A DNA stretch of 12,325 nt. Source: an uncultured Eubacteriales bacterium (GTDB lineage Bacteria; Bacillota; Clostridia; Christensenellales; CAG-917). A model generated the notes under the pieces. That model saw nothing but the letters and a program-made list of their open reading frames with translations, had not been told where the DNA came from and did not search any database. This document shows, in pieces, positions 1 to 6,628 of this stretch. Where the stretch lies: the NCBI GenBank assembly GCA_900550855.1, contig URTQ01000027.1:1-12325 (forward strand), written 5' to 3'. The stretch's first letter is position 1. Each line of letters starts with the position of its first letter. Position numbers and translations under genes: made by a program.

Positions 1-36
1 GCCGTTCAAGGTCATAGCAAACGAATTATTGTTCAT
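1..36 (-). CDS. ABC-2 type transporter permease, N-terminal fragment (cut by window edge)
   Basis: Only the first 12 codons are in the window (MNNNSFAMTLNG). The ATG at 36-34 lies inside the last codons of the upstream ATPase gene, in another frame, so the two genes overlap by 11 bases and are probably translationally coupled. A GGGAGG ribosome binding site (complement of 45-50) sits 8 bases upstream of this ATG. The permease assignment is inferred from position: BcrA-type ATPases are normally followed by an ABC-2 membrane subunit. No transmembrane segment is visible in the fragment itself. Confidence 0.6.
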   Translation of the reverse strand, partial: MNNNSFAMTLNG

Positions 37-949
37 TTTTTATACCTCCCATAAGCGAAATAAAGGTGGATTCCAAATCCCCTTGACAAGAGTTTATGCT
101 CAAAACGGTTACGTTTGCGTCGCTGAACATCTTTGCGACTTGCGGAATATCCTTTGACAGGTCGTAGAGCGCAAGGGTGTTGTAGGGAAGTATCTCGAAA
201 TCGTGCGCGTGATAGTTTTCGACTACGACGTTGAGCGCAATTTTCAAATCGTCCACTACGACTTTGATATACGGTCTGCAAAGTTCTTCGAGGTCGCTCT
301 GACGCATTTCTTTTACGAGTTTGCCGCCTTCGATAACGCCGTAGCAAGTTGCGAGTTTTTGAAGTTCGGCAAGCAAGTGCGACGATATAAGTATCGTGAC
401 GCCGTCGTCTTTGTTGAGTCTTTGCAAAAGTTCTCTGACTTCGAAGATTCCCGTCGGGTCAAGACCGTTTACGGGTTCGTCGAGAATGAGAACGCTCGGA
501 TCACCCACGAGTGCGACGGCGATTGCGAGACGTTGTTTCATACCGAGAGAATAGTTTTTGACTTTTGCGGGGTTGTTTGGATCGAGTCCGACCTTGTGAA
601 GAATATCTTTGAGTTTTTCCTCGTTGGTGATTCCGAGCGAGTACCCCATAGACTTCATATTTTCAAGAGCGGTGAGATGAGTCGATAGGGCAGGAGAATC
701 CACGATGGATCCGATTTTTTTGCGCTCGTACGCGAGTGCGTCCGCGCTCGAAGCGCCGTTGATTCTGACTTCGCCGCTCGTGGGGGTTGCAAGACCCAAA
801 AGGATTCTGATAAGCGTGGTTTTGCCTGCGCCGTTTCTTCCGACAAGACCGTATATGTCGCCTTCTCGAACGGTGATGCTCACGTCGTCGAGTACGACTT
901 TGTTTTTGCCGTACGTTTTTGTCAAATGTGACGTTTCAAAAACGTTCAT
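26..949 (-). CDS. ABC transporter ATP-binding protein, BcrA/lantibiotic-immunity-like
   Basis: A 307-residue cytoplasmic ATPase subunit that would power an ABC-2 type exporter. Walker A is GRNGAGKT (residues 38-45). The signature loop is a divergent YSLGMKQR instead of LSGGQ, Walker B is LILDEP, and the switch histidine is in SSHLL. The usual Q-loop glutamine is replaced: the segment reads IGSIVDSPALSTHLTALENM, the pattern seen in bacitracin and lantibiotic-immunity ATPases (BcrA family). Residues after about 220 form the extra C-terminal region typical of that family. The start is set by AGAGG upstream of the ATG at 949. The gene has its own promoter and overlaps the downstream permease start. 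The substrate cannot be read from sequence; antimicrobial peptide resistance is one possibility, lipid or other export another. No regulator or two-component system gene is adjacent in the window. Confidence 0.93.
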   Translation of the reverse strand: MNVFETSHLTKTYGKNKVVLDDVSITVREGDIYGLVGRNGAGKTTLIRILLGLATPTSGEVRINGASSADALAYERKKIGSIVDSPALSTHLTALENMKSMGYSLGITNEEKLKDILHKVGLDPNNPAKVKNYSLGMKQRLAIAVALVGDPSVLILDEPVNGLDPTGIFEVRELLQRLNKDDGVTILISSHLLAELQKLATCYGVIEGGKLVKEMRQSDLEELCRPYIKVVVDDLKIALNVVVENYHAHDFEILPYNTLALYDLSKDIPQVAKMFSDANVTVLSINSCQGDLESTFISLMGGIKNEQ

Positions 950-977
950 TGTTTACCTCTGATTCGTTGATGTCTAC

Positions 978-1005
978 ATTATACCACGTTTTACATAGAT
1001 GTCCA
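978..1005 (-). promoter_or_regulatory. Promoter of the ABC transporter operon
   Basis: Reading the minus strand, TGGACA (complement of 1000-1005) is followed after 16 bases by a perfect TATAAT (complement of 978-983), which carries a TG extended -10 one base upstream. This places the start of transcription at about 971, some 20 bases before the ATG at 949. Confidence 0.7.
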
Positions 1006-1052
1006 TTTTTGTTTTTATTCGCTCGAAACATTAATTGCTTTTTAATCTAAAA

Positions 1053-1232
1053 TCGCACGAAAAGCGCAATATACACGAATCGTGTACAAACGTATTGCAA
1101 TACGAATCGTGTATTAACAATCGTTGCAAATTGCTTAAACGGTCGATATGTGGCACAATATAGCGGTAAAACAAGGCGAAAATGCGATATTTTCGCACGA
1201 AACGTGTATTATACAACACGAATAGTGTGATA
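1053..1232. repeat. Cluster of short palindromes in two diverged repeat units
   Basis: The gene-free stretch 950-1302 holds the ABC promoter and this cluster. TCGCACGAAA occurs at 1053-1062 and again at 1193-1202, and each copy is followed by a CACGAA..GTGT element. Four such elements are centred near 1079, 1106, 1201 and 1222. The first is a perfect palindrome, TACACGA-A-TCGTGTA (1072-1086). Between and beside them are CGTATTGCAATACG (1091-1104, perfect) and GCGAAAAT-5-ATTTTCGC (1176-1196). The block starts about 50 bases upstream of the ABC -35 box and ends about 40 bases past the tRNA-Gly terminator. It may be an operator array or a degenerate repeat; no credible open frame covers it. Confidence 0.6.
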
Positions 1233-1273
1233 ATCGTAATCGAGAAAGCGAGCGGAAAACTTGTTCGGAAAAT

Positions 1274-1297
1274 AAAAAAGACACGCCGCAGCGTGTC
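1274..1297 (-). terminator. Intrinsic terminator of tRNA-Gly
   Basis: On the minus strand GACACGC-TGCG-GCGTGTC forms a 7-bp perfect stem with a 4-base loop (1280-1297), followed directly by six Ts (complement of 1274-1279). It begins 5 bases after the CCA end of the tRNA. Confidence 0.9.
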
Positions 1298-1302
1298 GAA
1301 GG

Positions 1303-1376
1303 TGGAGCGGGCGATGAGAATCGAACTCACGATTAAAGCTTGGGAAGCTTTCGTTTTGCCATTAAACTACGCCCGC
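1303..1376 (-). tRNA. tRNA-Gly (anticodon CCC)
   Basis: A 74-base cloverleaf with encoded CCA. The acceptor stem GCGGGCG/CGCCCGC is perfect, with a U discriminator as expected for bacterial tRNA-Gly. The anticodon stem AAAGC/GCTTT encloses the loop TTCCCAA, giving anticodon CCC, which reads GGG. The T arm GTGAG-TTCGATT-CTCAT has one G-U pair, and the variable loop is 4 bases. It is a stand-alone gene with its own promoter and terminator, divergent from ileS. Confidence 0.96.
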
Positions 1377-1392
1377 ATTCAATTTGATTTTG

Positions 1393-1420
1393 ATTGTATC
1401 ATTCAAAAAGATTTTGTCAA
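1393..1420 (-). promoter_or_regulatory. Promoter of tRNA-Gly
   Basis: On the minus strand a perfect TTGACA (complement of 1415-1420) is followed after 16 bases by TACAAT (complement of 1393-1398) with a TG extended -10. The start point would be about 10 bases ahead of the mature tRNA 5' end at 1376. Confidence 0.82.
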
Positions 1421-1439
1421 TCGTTTTGGTGACTTTGAG

Positions 1440-1459
1440 GCAAAACGGTTGCGTTTTGC
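1440..1459. promoter_or_regulatory. Perfect palindrome over the ileS -35 box, candidate operator
   Basis: GCAAAACG-GTTG-CGTTTTGC is an 8-bp perfect inverted repeat with a 4-base spacer. It covers the ileS -35 hexamer (1449-1454) and lies 19 bases upstream of the tRNA-Gly -35 box. Repressor binding here would block ileS, but the regulator is unknown and chance has not been excluded. Confidence 0.4.
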
Positions 1460-1477
1460 ATTCGGTTATATTATACT
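1449..1477 (+). promoter_or_regulatory. Promoter of ileS and the downstream modification genes
   Basis: TTGCGT (1449-1454), a 17-base spacer and TATACT (1472-1477) predict a start near 1484. This leaves a leader of only about 29 bases before the ATG at 1513. No T-box leader, riboswitch or attenuator fits in that space. Confidence 0.65.
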
Positions 1478-1512
1478 TAAAAAATCTATAAATGACTACA
1501 TTAGAGGCAACT

Positions 1513-4500
1513 ATGTACAAACCTGTTGAAACAAATCTCAATTTCGTTGACCGCGAAAAAGAAGTTCTCGATTTTTGGAAGCAAGAGAACATTTTTGAAA
1601 AGAGCGTCAAAAAGAACGAGGGCAATCCCGAGTTCAGTTTTTACGACGGTCCTCCGACCGCAAACGGCAAGCCGCACATCGGTCACATTCTCACTCGCGT
1701 TATGAAGGACATTATCCCTCGTTACAAAACGATGAAGGGATATCACGTCTTGCGCAAAGCGGGCTGGGACACTCACGGTCTGCCCGTCGAACTCGAAGTG
1801 GAAAAGCAACTCGGCATAGACGGTAAGCAAGAGATTGAAAAATACGGCATCGAGCCTTTTATAAAGAAATGCAAAGAATCCGTTTGGAAGTACACGGACG
1901 AGTGGCAAAAAATGTCCGACCGTATCGGTTACTGGGCGGATATGAAAAATCCCTACGTCACCTACGACAACAACTACATCGAGTCGGTGTGGTGGGCAAT
2001 CAAGCAAATGGCTGACAAGGGACTTATCTACAAAGGCTACAAAATCGTGCCTTATTGCCCCCGTTGCGGAACGGCTCTTTCCTCTCACGAAGTGGCGCAA
2101 GGCTACAAGGACGTCGAGGAAACTTCCGTATTCGTCAAATTCAAGGTCAAAGGCGAAGAAAACACCTATTTCCTTGCTTGGACGACAACGCCGTGGACGC
2201 TTCCGTCGAACGTCGCTCTTTGTATGAACGCAAAAGAGGACTACACGAAGATTAAAGTGGGCGACGAGTTCCTTATTCTTGCAGACGCGCTCATTCCGTC
2301 TATTTTCAAGGACGAAGCGGAATACGTCAAAGTGGACACGAAAAAAGGCTCGGATTACGAATACGTCGAATACGAACCGCTTTTCGATTACGAAACGGGT
2401 GCGAAAGAAAAGGCGTATTTCGTCACCAACGACTCCTACGTCACGCTTACCGACGGCACGGGTATCGTTCACATTGCGCCGGCATTCGGCGAGGACGACA
2501 GCAAAGTCGGCAAAAAATACAATTTGCCTTTCGTACAAATGGTTGACGACAGAGGCAGATTCAAAGACGCCGTATACGATTTCAAGGGCTTGTTCTGCAA
2601 GGACGCAGACAAATATATCATCGAAAAACTCAAAGGCGAAAACAAACTTTTCAAAACTTTGAGATTCACGCACAGTTATCCGTTCTGCTGGCGTTGCGAC
2701 ACGCCGCTTCTTTACTACGCTCGTTCGAGTTGGTTCGTAAAGATGACTGCGGTCAAAGAGCAGTTGCTCGCGTCCAACGATTCTGTAAACTGGATGCCCG
2801 AAACCATCAAAAACGGCAGAATGGGCAACTTCCTCGAAAACGTCATCGACTGGGGTATTTCTCGTGAAAGATATTGGGGCACGCCGCTTCCCATTTGGGT
2901 TTGCAACAAGTGCGGAAAGGTGCACGTCATCGGCTCTTGCGAGGAATTGCGCGAAAAAGCGCACCTCGACCACGACGTAGAATTGCACCGTCCGTACATC
3001 GACGAAGTGAAGTGGGAATGCGAGTGCGGCGGCGAGATGGTACGCACGCCCGAAGTGTTGGACTGCTGGTTCGATTCGGGTTCTATGCCCTTTGCGCAGT
3101 GGCACTATCCGTTTGAAAACAAGGAAATTTTCGAAAAAGTTTTCCCTGCGGACTTCATTTCCGAAGCGGTTGACCAAACGAGAGGTTGGTTCTATACGCT
3201 TCTTGCGGTCAGCACCGTGCTTTTCGGTCGCGCGCCGTTCAAAAACTGTATCGTTCTCGGTCACGTCAACGACAAAGACGGCATAAAGATGTCCAAACAC
3301 AAGGGCAACGTCGTAGACCCGTGGACAGTGCTCGACAAGCAGGGCGCAGACGCTACGAGATGGTATTTCTACACCACGAGCGCGCCGTGGCTTCCGTCGA
3401 GATTCCACGCCGACGCGGTGAGCGAATCCCAACGCAAGTTTATGGGTACGCTTTGGAACACCTACGCGTTCTTCGTTTTGTACGCCGAAATCGACAAATT
3501 CAATCCGTCGGAGCATAAACTCGAAGACCAAAAACTCACGATTATGGACAGATGGATTCTTTCCTGCCTCAACTCGCTCATAAAGACGGTTGACGAGGGA
3601 TTGGATCAATACAAAATCACCGAAACTTCGCGCGCTATCGCGGAATTTGTGGACAACCTTTCCAACTGGTACGTCCGTCGTTCGCGCGAGCGTTTCTGGG
3701 GTAGCGAGATGTCAAAGAGCAAGGAAGCGGCGTATACGACCCTTTATACCGTGCTTTCGACGCTCTCGAAAATCCTTGCGCCGTACACGCCGTTTATGGC
3801 TGAAAGTATGTATCGCAACCTCGTTTGCAACTTCTATGCCGACGCACCCGAAAGCGTACACCTTTGCTCTTTCCCCGTCGCAGACGAGAAGTATATCGAC
3901 AAGGAACTCGAAAACGGTATGGGCGACGTTCTCAAACTCGTCGTGCTCGGCAGAGCGGCAAGAAACGCTTCTAACCTCAAAAACAGACAACCGCTTTCGA
4001 AACTTTTCTACAACGGCAGATACGAACTTTCGAACGACCTCAAAGAACTCGTCGAGAACGAACTCAACGTCAAGTCGGTTGAAGTATCGGGCGACAGCAA
4101 CGTGTTCGTAAGTTACGATTTGAAACCGCAACTTCGCACGCTCGGTCCTAAATACGGCAGTTTGCTCGGCAAAATCAGAGAAGTATTGCAGGCTCGCGCA
4201 AACGAAATCGTGTCGGCAATCAAATCTCACGGCTTGTTCAGAGCGGACGTCGAAGGCAGAGAAGTCGAACTTTCAAAGGACGATTTGCTTATCAGTATGA
4301 AGAACAAGGAAGGCTATTCGAGCGAAAGCGACGGCGAAACCACCGTAGTTTTGGATACGCAACTCACCGACGAACTCATTTTCGAGGGTGCGGAACGTGA
4401 AATAGTGTCCAAGATTCAGACGATGAGAAAGGAAGCGGGCTTCGAAGTGACCGACCATATCGTCGTAGGCTACAAGGCGGAAGGCGTAGCGCTCGAAGTG

Positions 4501-4623
4501 TTCGAGAAAGCGGACTTCCTTGCCGACGTGCTTGCCGACGGAATTTCGACCACAATCGACGGTTTTGCAAAAGACTGCGACATCAACGGCGACAACGTTA
4601 CAATTTCGGTGAAGAAAATCTGA
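1513..4623 (+). CDS. ileS: Isoleucyl-tRNA synthetase (type 2)
   Basis: Charges tRNA-Ile with isoleucine in the cytoplasm, using ATP. The predicted protein is 1036 residues. It shows the class I motifs HIGH (55-58) and KMSKH (592-596), the CP1 editing motif TTTPWTLPSN (224-233), one CxxC knuckle at 182/185 and a second probable zinc site formed by CNKC (464-467) and CEC (503-505), plus CWFDSGSMPFAQ. Length and motif style match the IleRS2 class rather than the E. coli type, and there is no E. coli-style C-terminal zinc finger. I chose ATG 1513 over the in-frame ATG at 1492 because AGAGG (1503-1507) lies 5 bases upstream of 1513, while 1492 has no ribosome binding site and lies only about 8 bases after the predicted transcript start. 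The stop overlaps the next start. Confidence 0.97.
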   Translation: MYKPVETNLNFVDREKEVLDFWKQENIFEKSVKKNEGNPEFSFYDGPPTANGKPHIGHILTRVMKDIIPRYKTMKGYHVLRKAGWDTHGLPVELEVEKQLGIDGKQEIEKYGIEPFIKKCKESVWKYTDEWQKMSDRIGYWADMKNPYVTYDNNYIESVWWAIKQMADKGLIYKGYKIVPYCPRCGTALSSHEVAQGYKDVEETSVFVKFKVKGEENTYFLAWTTTPWTLPSNVALCMNAKEDYTKIKVGDEFLILADALIPSIFKDEAEYVKVDTKKGSDYEYVEYEPLFDYETGAKEKAYFVTNDSYVTLTDGTGIVHIAPAFGEDDSKVGKKYNLPFVQMVDDRGRFKDAVYDFKGLFCKDADKYIIEKLKGENKLFKTLRFTHSYPFCWRCDTPLLYYARSSWFVKMTAVKEQLLASNDSVNWMPETIKNGRMGNFLENVIDWGISRERYWGTPLPIWVCNKCGKVHVIGSCEELREKAHLDHDVELHRPYIDEVKWECECGGEMVRTPEVLDCWFDSGSMPFAQWHYPFENKEIFEKVFPADFISEAVDQTRGWFYTLLAVSTVLFGRAPFKNCIVLGHVNDKDGIKMSKHKGNVVDPWTVLDKQGADATRWYFYTTSAPWLPSRFHADAVSESQRKFMGTLWNTYAFFVLYAEIDKFNPSEHKLEDQKLTIMDRWILSCLNSLIKTVDEGLDQYKITETSRAIAEFVDNLSNWYVRRSRERFWGSEMSKSKEAAYTTLYTVLSTLSKILAPYTPFMAESMYRNLVCNFYADAPESVHLCSFPVADEKYIDKELENGMGDVLKLVVLGRAARNASNLKNRQPLSKLFYNGRYELSNDLKELVENELNVKSVEVSGDSNVFVSYDLKPQLRTLGPKYGSLLGKIREVLQARANEIVSAIKSHGLFRADVEGREVELSKDDLLISMKNKEGYSSESDGETTVVLDTQLTDELIFEGAEREIVSKIQTMRKEAGFEVTDHIVVGYKAEGVALEVFEKADFLADVLADGISTTIDGFAKDCDINGDNVTISVKKI

Positions 4624-5483
4624 TGAGAATTGCACCCGACTGGAAAGAATACAAGGTTATCGCCACGGGCGACGGCGAAAAACTCGAAAAGTGGGGAAAT
4701 ATCACGCTTTTGCGTCCCGACCCGCAAGTAATTTGGCATGCAAAAACGCCGCTTGCGAGTTACAAGGACGTTGACGCGGTGTACGAACGCTCTCGCACGG
4801 GTGGCGGTATGTGGAAATTCAAGCATAACGTGCCGTCCGAGTTTACGCTTTCGTGGCGTGATTTGACCTTTTCGCTTAAACTTATGGGGTTCAAGCACAC
4901 GGGACTTTTCCCCGAACAAGCGGTCAACTGGGACAGAATGATGAAACTCATTTCTCAATCGGGTCGCGAGATATCCGTGCTTAACCTTTTCGGATACACG
5001 GGCGCGGCTTCCGTCGCTTGCTTGAAAGCGGGCGCAAAGGTATGCCACGTCGACAGCGCCAAAGCAATGGTCGAACGCGCTGGCGAAAACGTGCGTTTGA
5101 GCGGTCTCGACAATTCGGGAATGAGATATATCATTGACGATTGCTTCAAATTCTGCCAAAGAGAAATCCGCAGAGGCAGAAAGTACGACGCAATCATTCT
5201 CGACCCGCCGAGTTTCGGCAGAGGTCCGAACGGCGAGAAGTGGAAGATAGAGGAAGGCATATCCGAACTTTGCGAACTCGTTGCGAGTTTGCTCTCGGAC
5301 AATCCGCTGTTCGTTTGCCTCAATTCCCACACGACGGGATTGCAACCGACGGTTATGGCAAACATCTTGAAACTCACCTTGCCGAGCAACGCGCAAATCG
5401 ACGCCGACGAAATCGGACTTGCCACCGAGGAAGGACTGGTTTTGCCGCAAGGCTGCACGGCGTTTGCAACGTTTGCAAAATAA
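4623..5483 (+). CDS. Class I SAM-dependent methyltransferase, RlmI/COG1092-like
   Basis: A 286-residue Rossmann-fold methyltransferase, probably acting on rRNA. The SAM-binding motif I is NLFGYTGAAS (121-130), an acidic residue follows in HVDSA (142-146), and motif IV is DPPSFGRGP (194-202). The segment KHTGLFPEQAVNW (91-103) resembles the RlmI/YccW family. There is no N-terminal PUA domain of the kind found in full-length RlmI, so this is the shorter form often annotated only as a SAM-dependent methyltransferase. Its ATG overlaps the ileS stop by one base (TGATG), which strongly suggests translational coupling. The exact target base is not predictable. The neighbouring IleRS and pseudouridine synthase support a role in translation or RNA modification. 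Confidence 0.9.
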   Translation: MRIAPDWKEYKVIATGDGEKLEKWGNITLLRPDPQVIWHAKTPLASYKDVDAVYERSRTGGGMWKFKHNVPSEFTLSWRDLTFSLKLMGFKHTGLFPEQAVNWDRMMKLISQSGREISVLNLFGYTGAASVACLKAGAKVCHVDSAKAMVERAGENVRLSGLDNSGMRYIIDDCFKFCQREIRRGRKYDAIILDPPSFGRGPNGEKWKIEEGISELCELVASLLSDNPLFVCLNSHTTGLQPTVMANILKLTLPSNAQIDADEIGLATEEGLVLPQGCTAFATFAK

Positions 5484-5501
5484 AAAATACCGTTAGATAC
5501 T

Positions 5502-5542
5502 CGATTTTTGGCGATGTTTGAGAAAAGTATCCGCCGAAATCG
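5502..5542 (+). other. Imperfect stem-loop between the methyltransferase and pseudouridine synthase genes
   Basis: CGATTTTTGGCG (5502-5513) can pair with CGCCGAAATCG (5532-5542), with a small internal mismatch. No T-tract follows, so it is not a standard terminator. It lies in the 102-base gap between two same-strand genes and could affect mRNA processing or mean nothing. No convincing promoter was found in this gap, so the downstream gene is probably transcribed from the ileS promoter. Confidence 0.3.
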
Positions 5543-5585
5543 CAACAACGAAATACAATCGAAAAACGACATATAGGACGCAATT

Positions 5586-6302
5586 ATGACTTATCAAGAC
5601 CTCAAAATCGTATACGAGGACAATCACATTTTGGTTGTCGTCAAGCCTTACGACGTTCCCGTGCAAGCGGACGAGAGCGGCGACGCGGATATGCTGACTA
5701 TGCTCAAACAGTACCTTGTGGAAAAGTACAACAAACCGGGCGACGCATATCTCGGACTCGTTCACAGACTCGATAGACCCACGGGCGGCGTTATGGTGTT
5801 TGCCAAAACCTCGAAAGCCGCTTCCAGACTTTGCGAAGCAATCCGCGACGGCGGTGTGGAAAAGAGATATTTGGCAATCGTCGAGGGCGCGCCGAGATAC
5901 AGCGCGGACAAACTCACTTGCTATCTCAAAAAATTCCCCGATACGAACACGGTCAAAGTCGTGCCTGCACTTTCCGAAGGCGCAAAATACGCCGAACTCG
6001 ACTACAAGGTTTTGAGCAAAAAGACGGACGTAAGTTTGCTTATGGTCAATCTCGTCACGGGTCGCGGACATCAAATCAGAGTGCAACTTGCAAATATGGG
6101 CAATCCCATCGTCGGCGACAAGAGATACGGCAACGGCTCGCAAACGAGATTTCCGCTTTGCCTTTGGGCGACCGAACTTCGCTTTGCGCACCCCGTAAGC
6201 GGCAAAGAAATGGTGTTCAGAGTTTATCCGCCCGAAGTTGCGCCGTGGACCTTGTTCGATATGGACGCGTTTTTGAACATCACAATCAAGAATTGCTATT
6301 GA
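5586..6302 (+). CDS. RluA-family RNA pseudouridine synthase
   Basis: A 238-residue enzyme that isomerises uridine to pseudouridine in rRNA or tRNA. The family signature HRLDRPTGG is at residues 60-68, with Asp63 as the expected catalytic aspartate. KRYLAIVEG follows in the middle, and GRGHQIRVQLA with GDKRYG lies towards the C-terminus, as in RluA, RluC and RluD. There is no N-terminal S4 RNA-binding domain and the protein is short, so it resembles the compact RluA/TruC-like group; the target position cannot be assigned. An AGGA site (5575-5578) precedes the ATG by 7 bases. It is the last gene of the ileS cluster, followed by a strong terminator. Confidence 0.93.
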   Translation: MTYQDLKIVYEDNHILVVVKPYDVPVQADESGDADMLTMLKQYLVEKYNKPGDAYLGLVHRLDRPTGGVMVFAKTSKAASRLCEAIRDGGVEKRYLAIVEGAPRYSADKLTCYLKKFPDTNTVKVVPALSEGAKYAELDYKVLSKKTDVSLLMVNLVTGRGHQIRVQLANMGNPIVGDKRYGNGSQTRFPLCLWATELRFAHPVSGKEMVFRVYPPEVAPWTLFDMDAFLNITIKNCY

Positions 6303-6322
6303 TTTTATCCGATAAAACAGCG

Positions 6323-6361
6323 AAAAAACGCCGTCAAGCGACGGCGTTTTTCTTTATTTTT
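6323..6361 (+). terminator. Intrinsic terminator of the ileS cluster
   Basis: ACGCCGTC-AAGC-GACGGCGT is an 8-bp perfect stem (6328-6347) flanked by A6 on the left and a T-rich tail on the right (TTTTTCTTTATTTTT), starting about 20 bases after the pseudouridine synthase stop. Confidence 0.93.
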
Positions 6362-6390
6362 GAGAGATAACTTTAGATTGGTGATATAAT
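6360..6390 (+). promoter_or_regulatory. Orphan plus-strand promoter
   Basis: TTGAGA (6360-6365) and a perfect TATAAT (6385-6390) with a TG extended -10 (6382-6383) form a plausible promoter, though the 19-base spacer is long. It points into 6397-6628, where there is no gene on this strand. The next plus-strand gene starts at 9563. Confidence 0.4.
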
Positions 6391-6396
6391 ATTGAT

Positions 6397-6571
6397 AATT
6401 AAAGTTTTACGATTCGATTTTGTAATTTCAGTCGTTGATTTAGGTTGATTTTACATTTCCGTTTATCGTTTTTTTGCAAAAATTAAGCGTTAAAAGGAAT
6501 TGTTGAAAAGCAAGCGGAAACTTCCGTTTCGGGCAAAAACGGTCTGTTTTTCCGCTTGTTTTTCGATTTTT
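6397..6571 (+). ncRNA. Candidate small RNA in a gene-free AT-rich stretch
   Basis: The 326 bases between the pseudouridine synthase stop and the next gene hold a terminator, the orphan promoter and this segment. A transcript from about 6397 would run roughly 175 bases to the T-tract after the large hairpin at 6511-6558. It contains no ATG, is U-rich at its 5' half and matches no RNA family I can recognise; 6S RNA was considered, but the ends do not pair convincingly. It may be only a convergent-terminator spacer. Confidence 0.22.
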
Positions 6572-6578
6572 GCAACAA
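6500..6578 (+). terminator. Large nested hairpin with T-tract between convergent genes
   Basis: CAAGCGGAAA (6511-6520) pairs perfectly with TTTCCGCTTG (6549-6558). Inside, CCGTTT (6524-6529) pairs with AAACGG (6537-6542). Outside, TTGTTG (6500-6505) can pair with CAACAA (6573-6578). On the plus strand TTTTTCGATTTTT follows the main stem, giving a terminator shape. On the minus strand only CTTTTC follows, so it may also weakly terminate the leftward helix-turn-helix gene. A separate CCGAC-GCGA-GTCGG hairpin with a GNRA loop lies at 6586-6599. Confidence 0.55.
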
Positions 6579-6628
6579 CAAACAGCCGACGCGAGTCGGT
6601 TCACCATTTTTTCAACTGTCGTGGGGTT

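Noticed and set aside
101..118. A GCAAAACG-like partial palindrome (CAAAACGGTTACGTTTGCG) similar to the ileS promoter palindrome
   Set aside because: It lies in the coding sequence of the ABC ATPase and the arms do not fully pair, so the resemblance is probably chance.
1053..1232. CRISPR array
   Set aside because: The repeats are diverged and irregularly spaced, with only two larger units; there are no uniform spacers and no cas genes.
1492..1512. Upstream in-frame ATG for ileS
   Set aside because: It lies about 8 bases after the predicted transcript start with no ribosome binding site, while ATG 1513 has AGAGG at the right distance.
1501..3609. A 702-codon open frame on the minus strand, antisense to ileS
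   Set aside because: It is the complement of a strongly conserved ileS, has no ribosome binding site, and its translation is low-complexity Arg/Val/Phe-rich with no known domain. Long antisense frames are common where codon third-base bias is strong.
4470..5450. A 326-codon minus-strand open frame across ileS and the methyltransferase
   Set aside because: It crosses two coupled genes on the other strand, and its protein matches no family.
6397..6578. 6S RNA
   Set aside because: Size is close, but the 5' and 3' ends do not form the expected closing stem with a central bubble.
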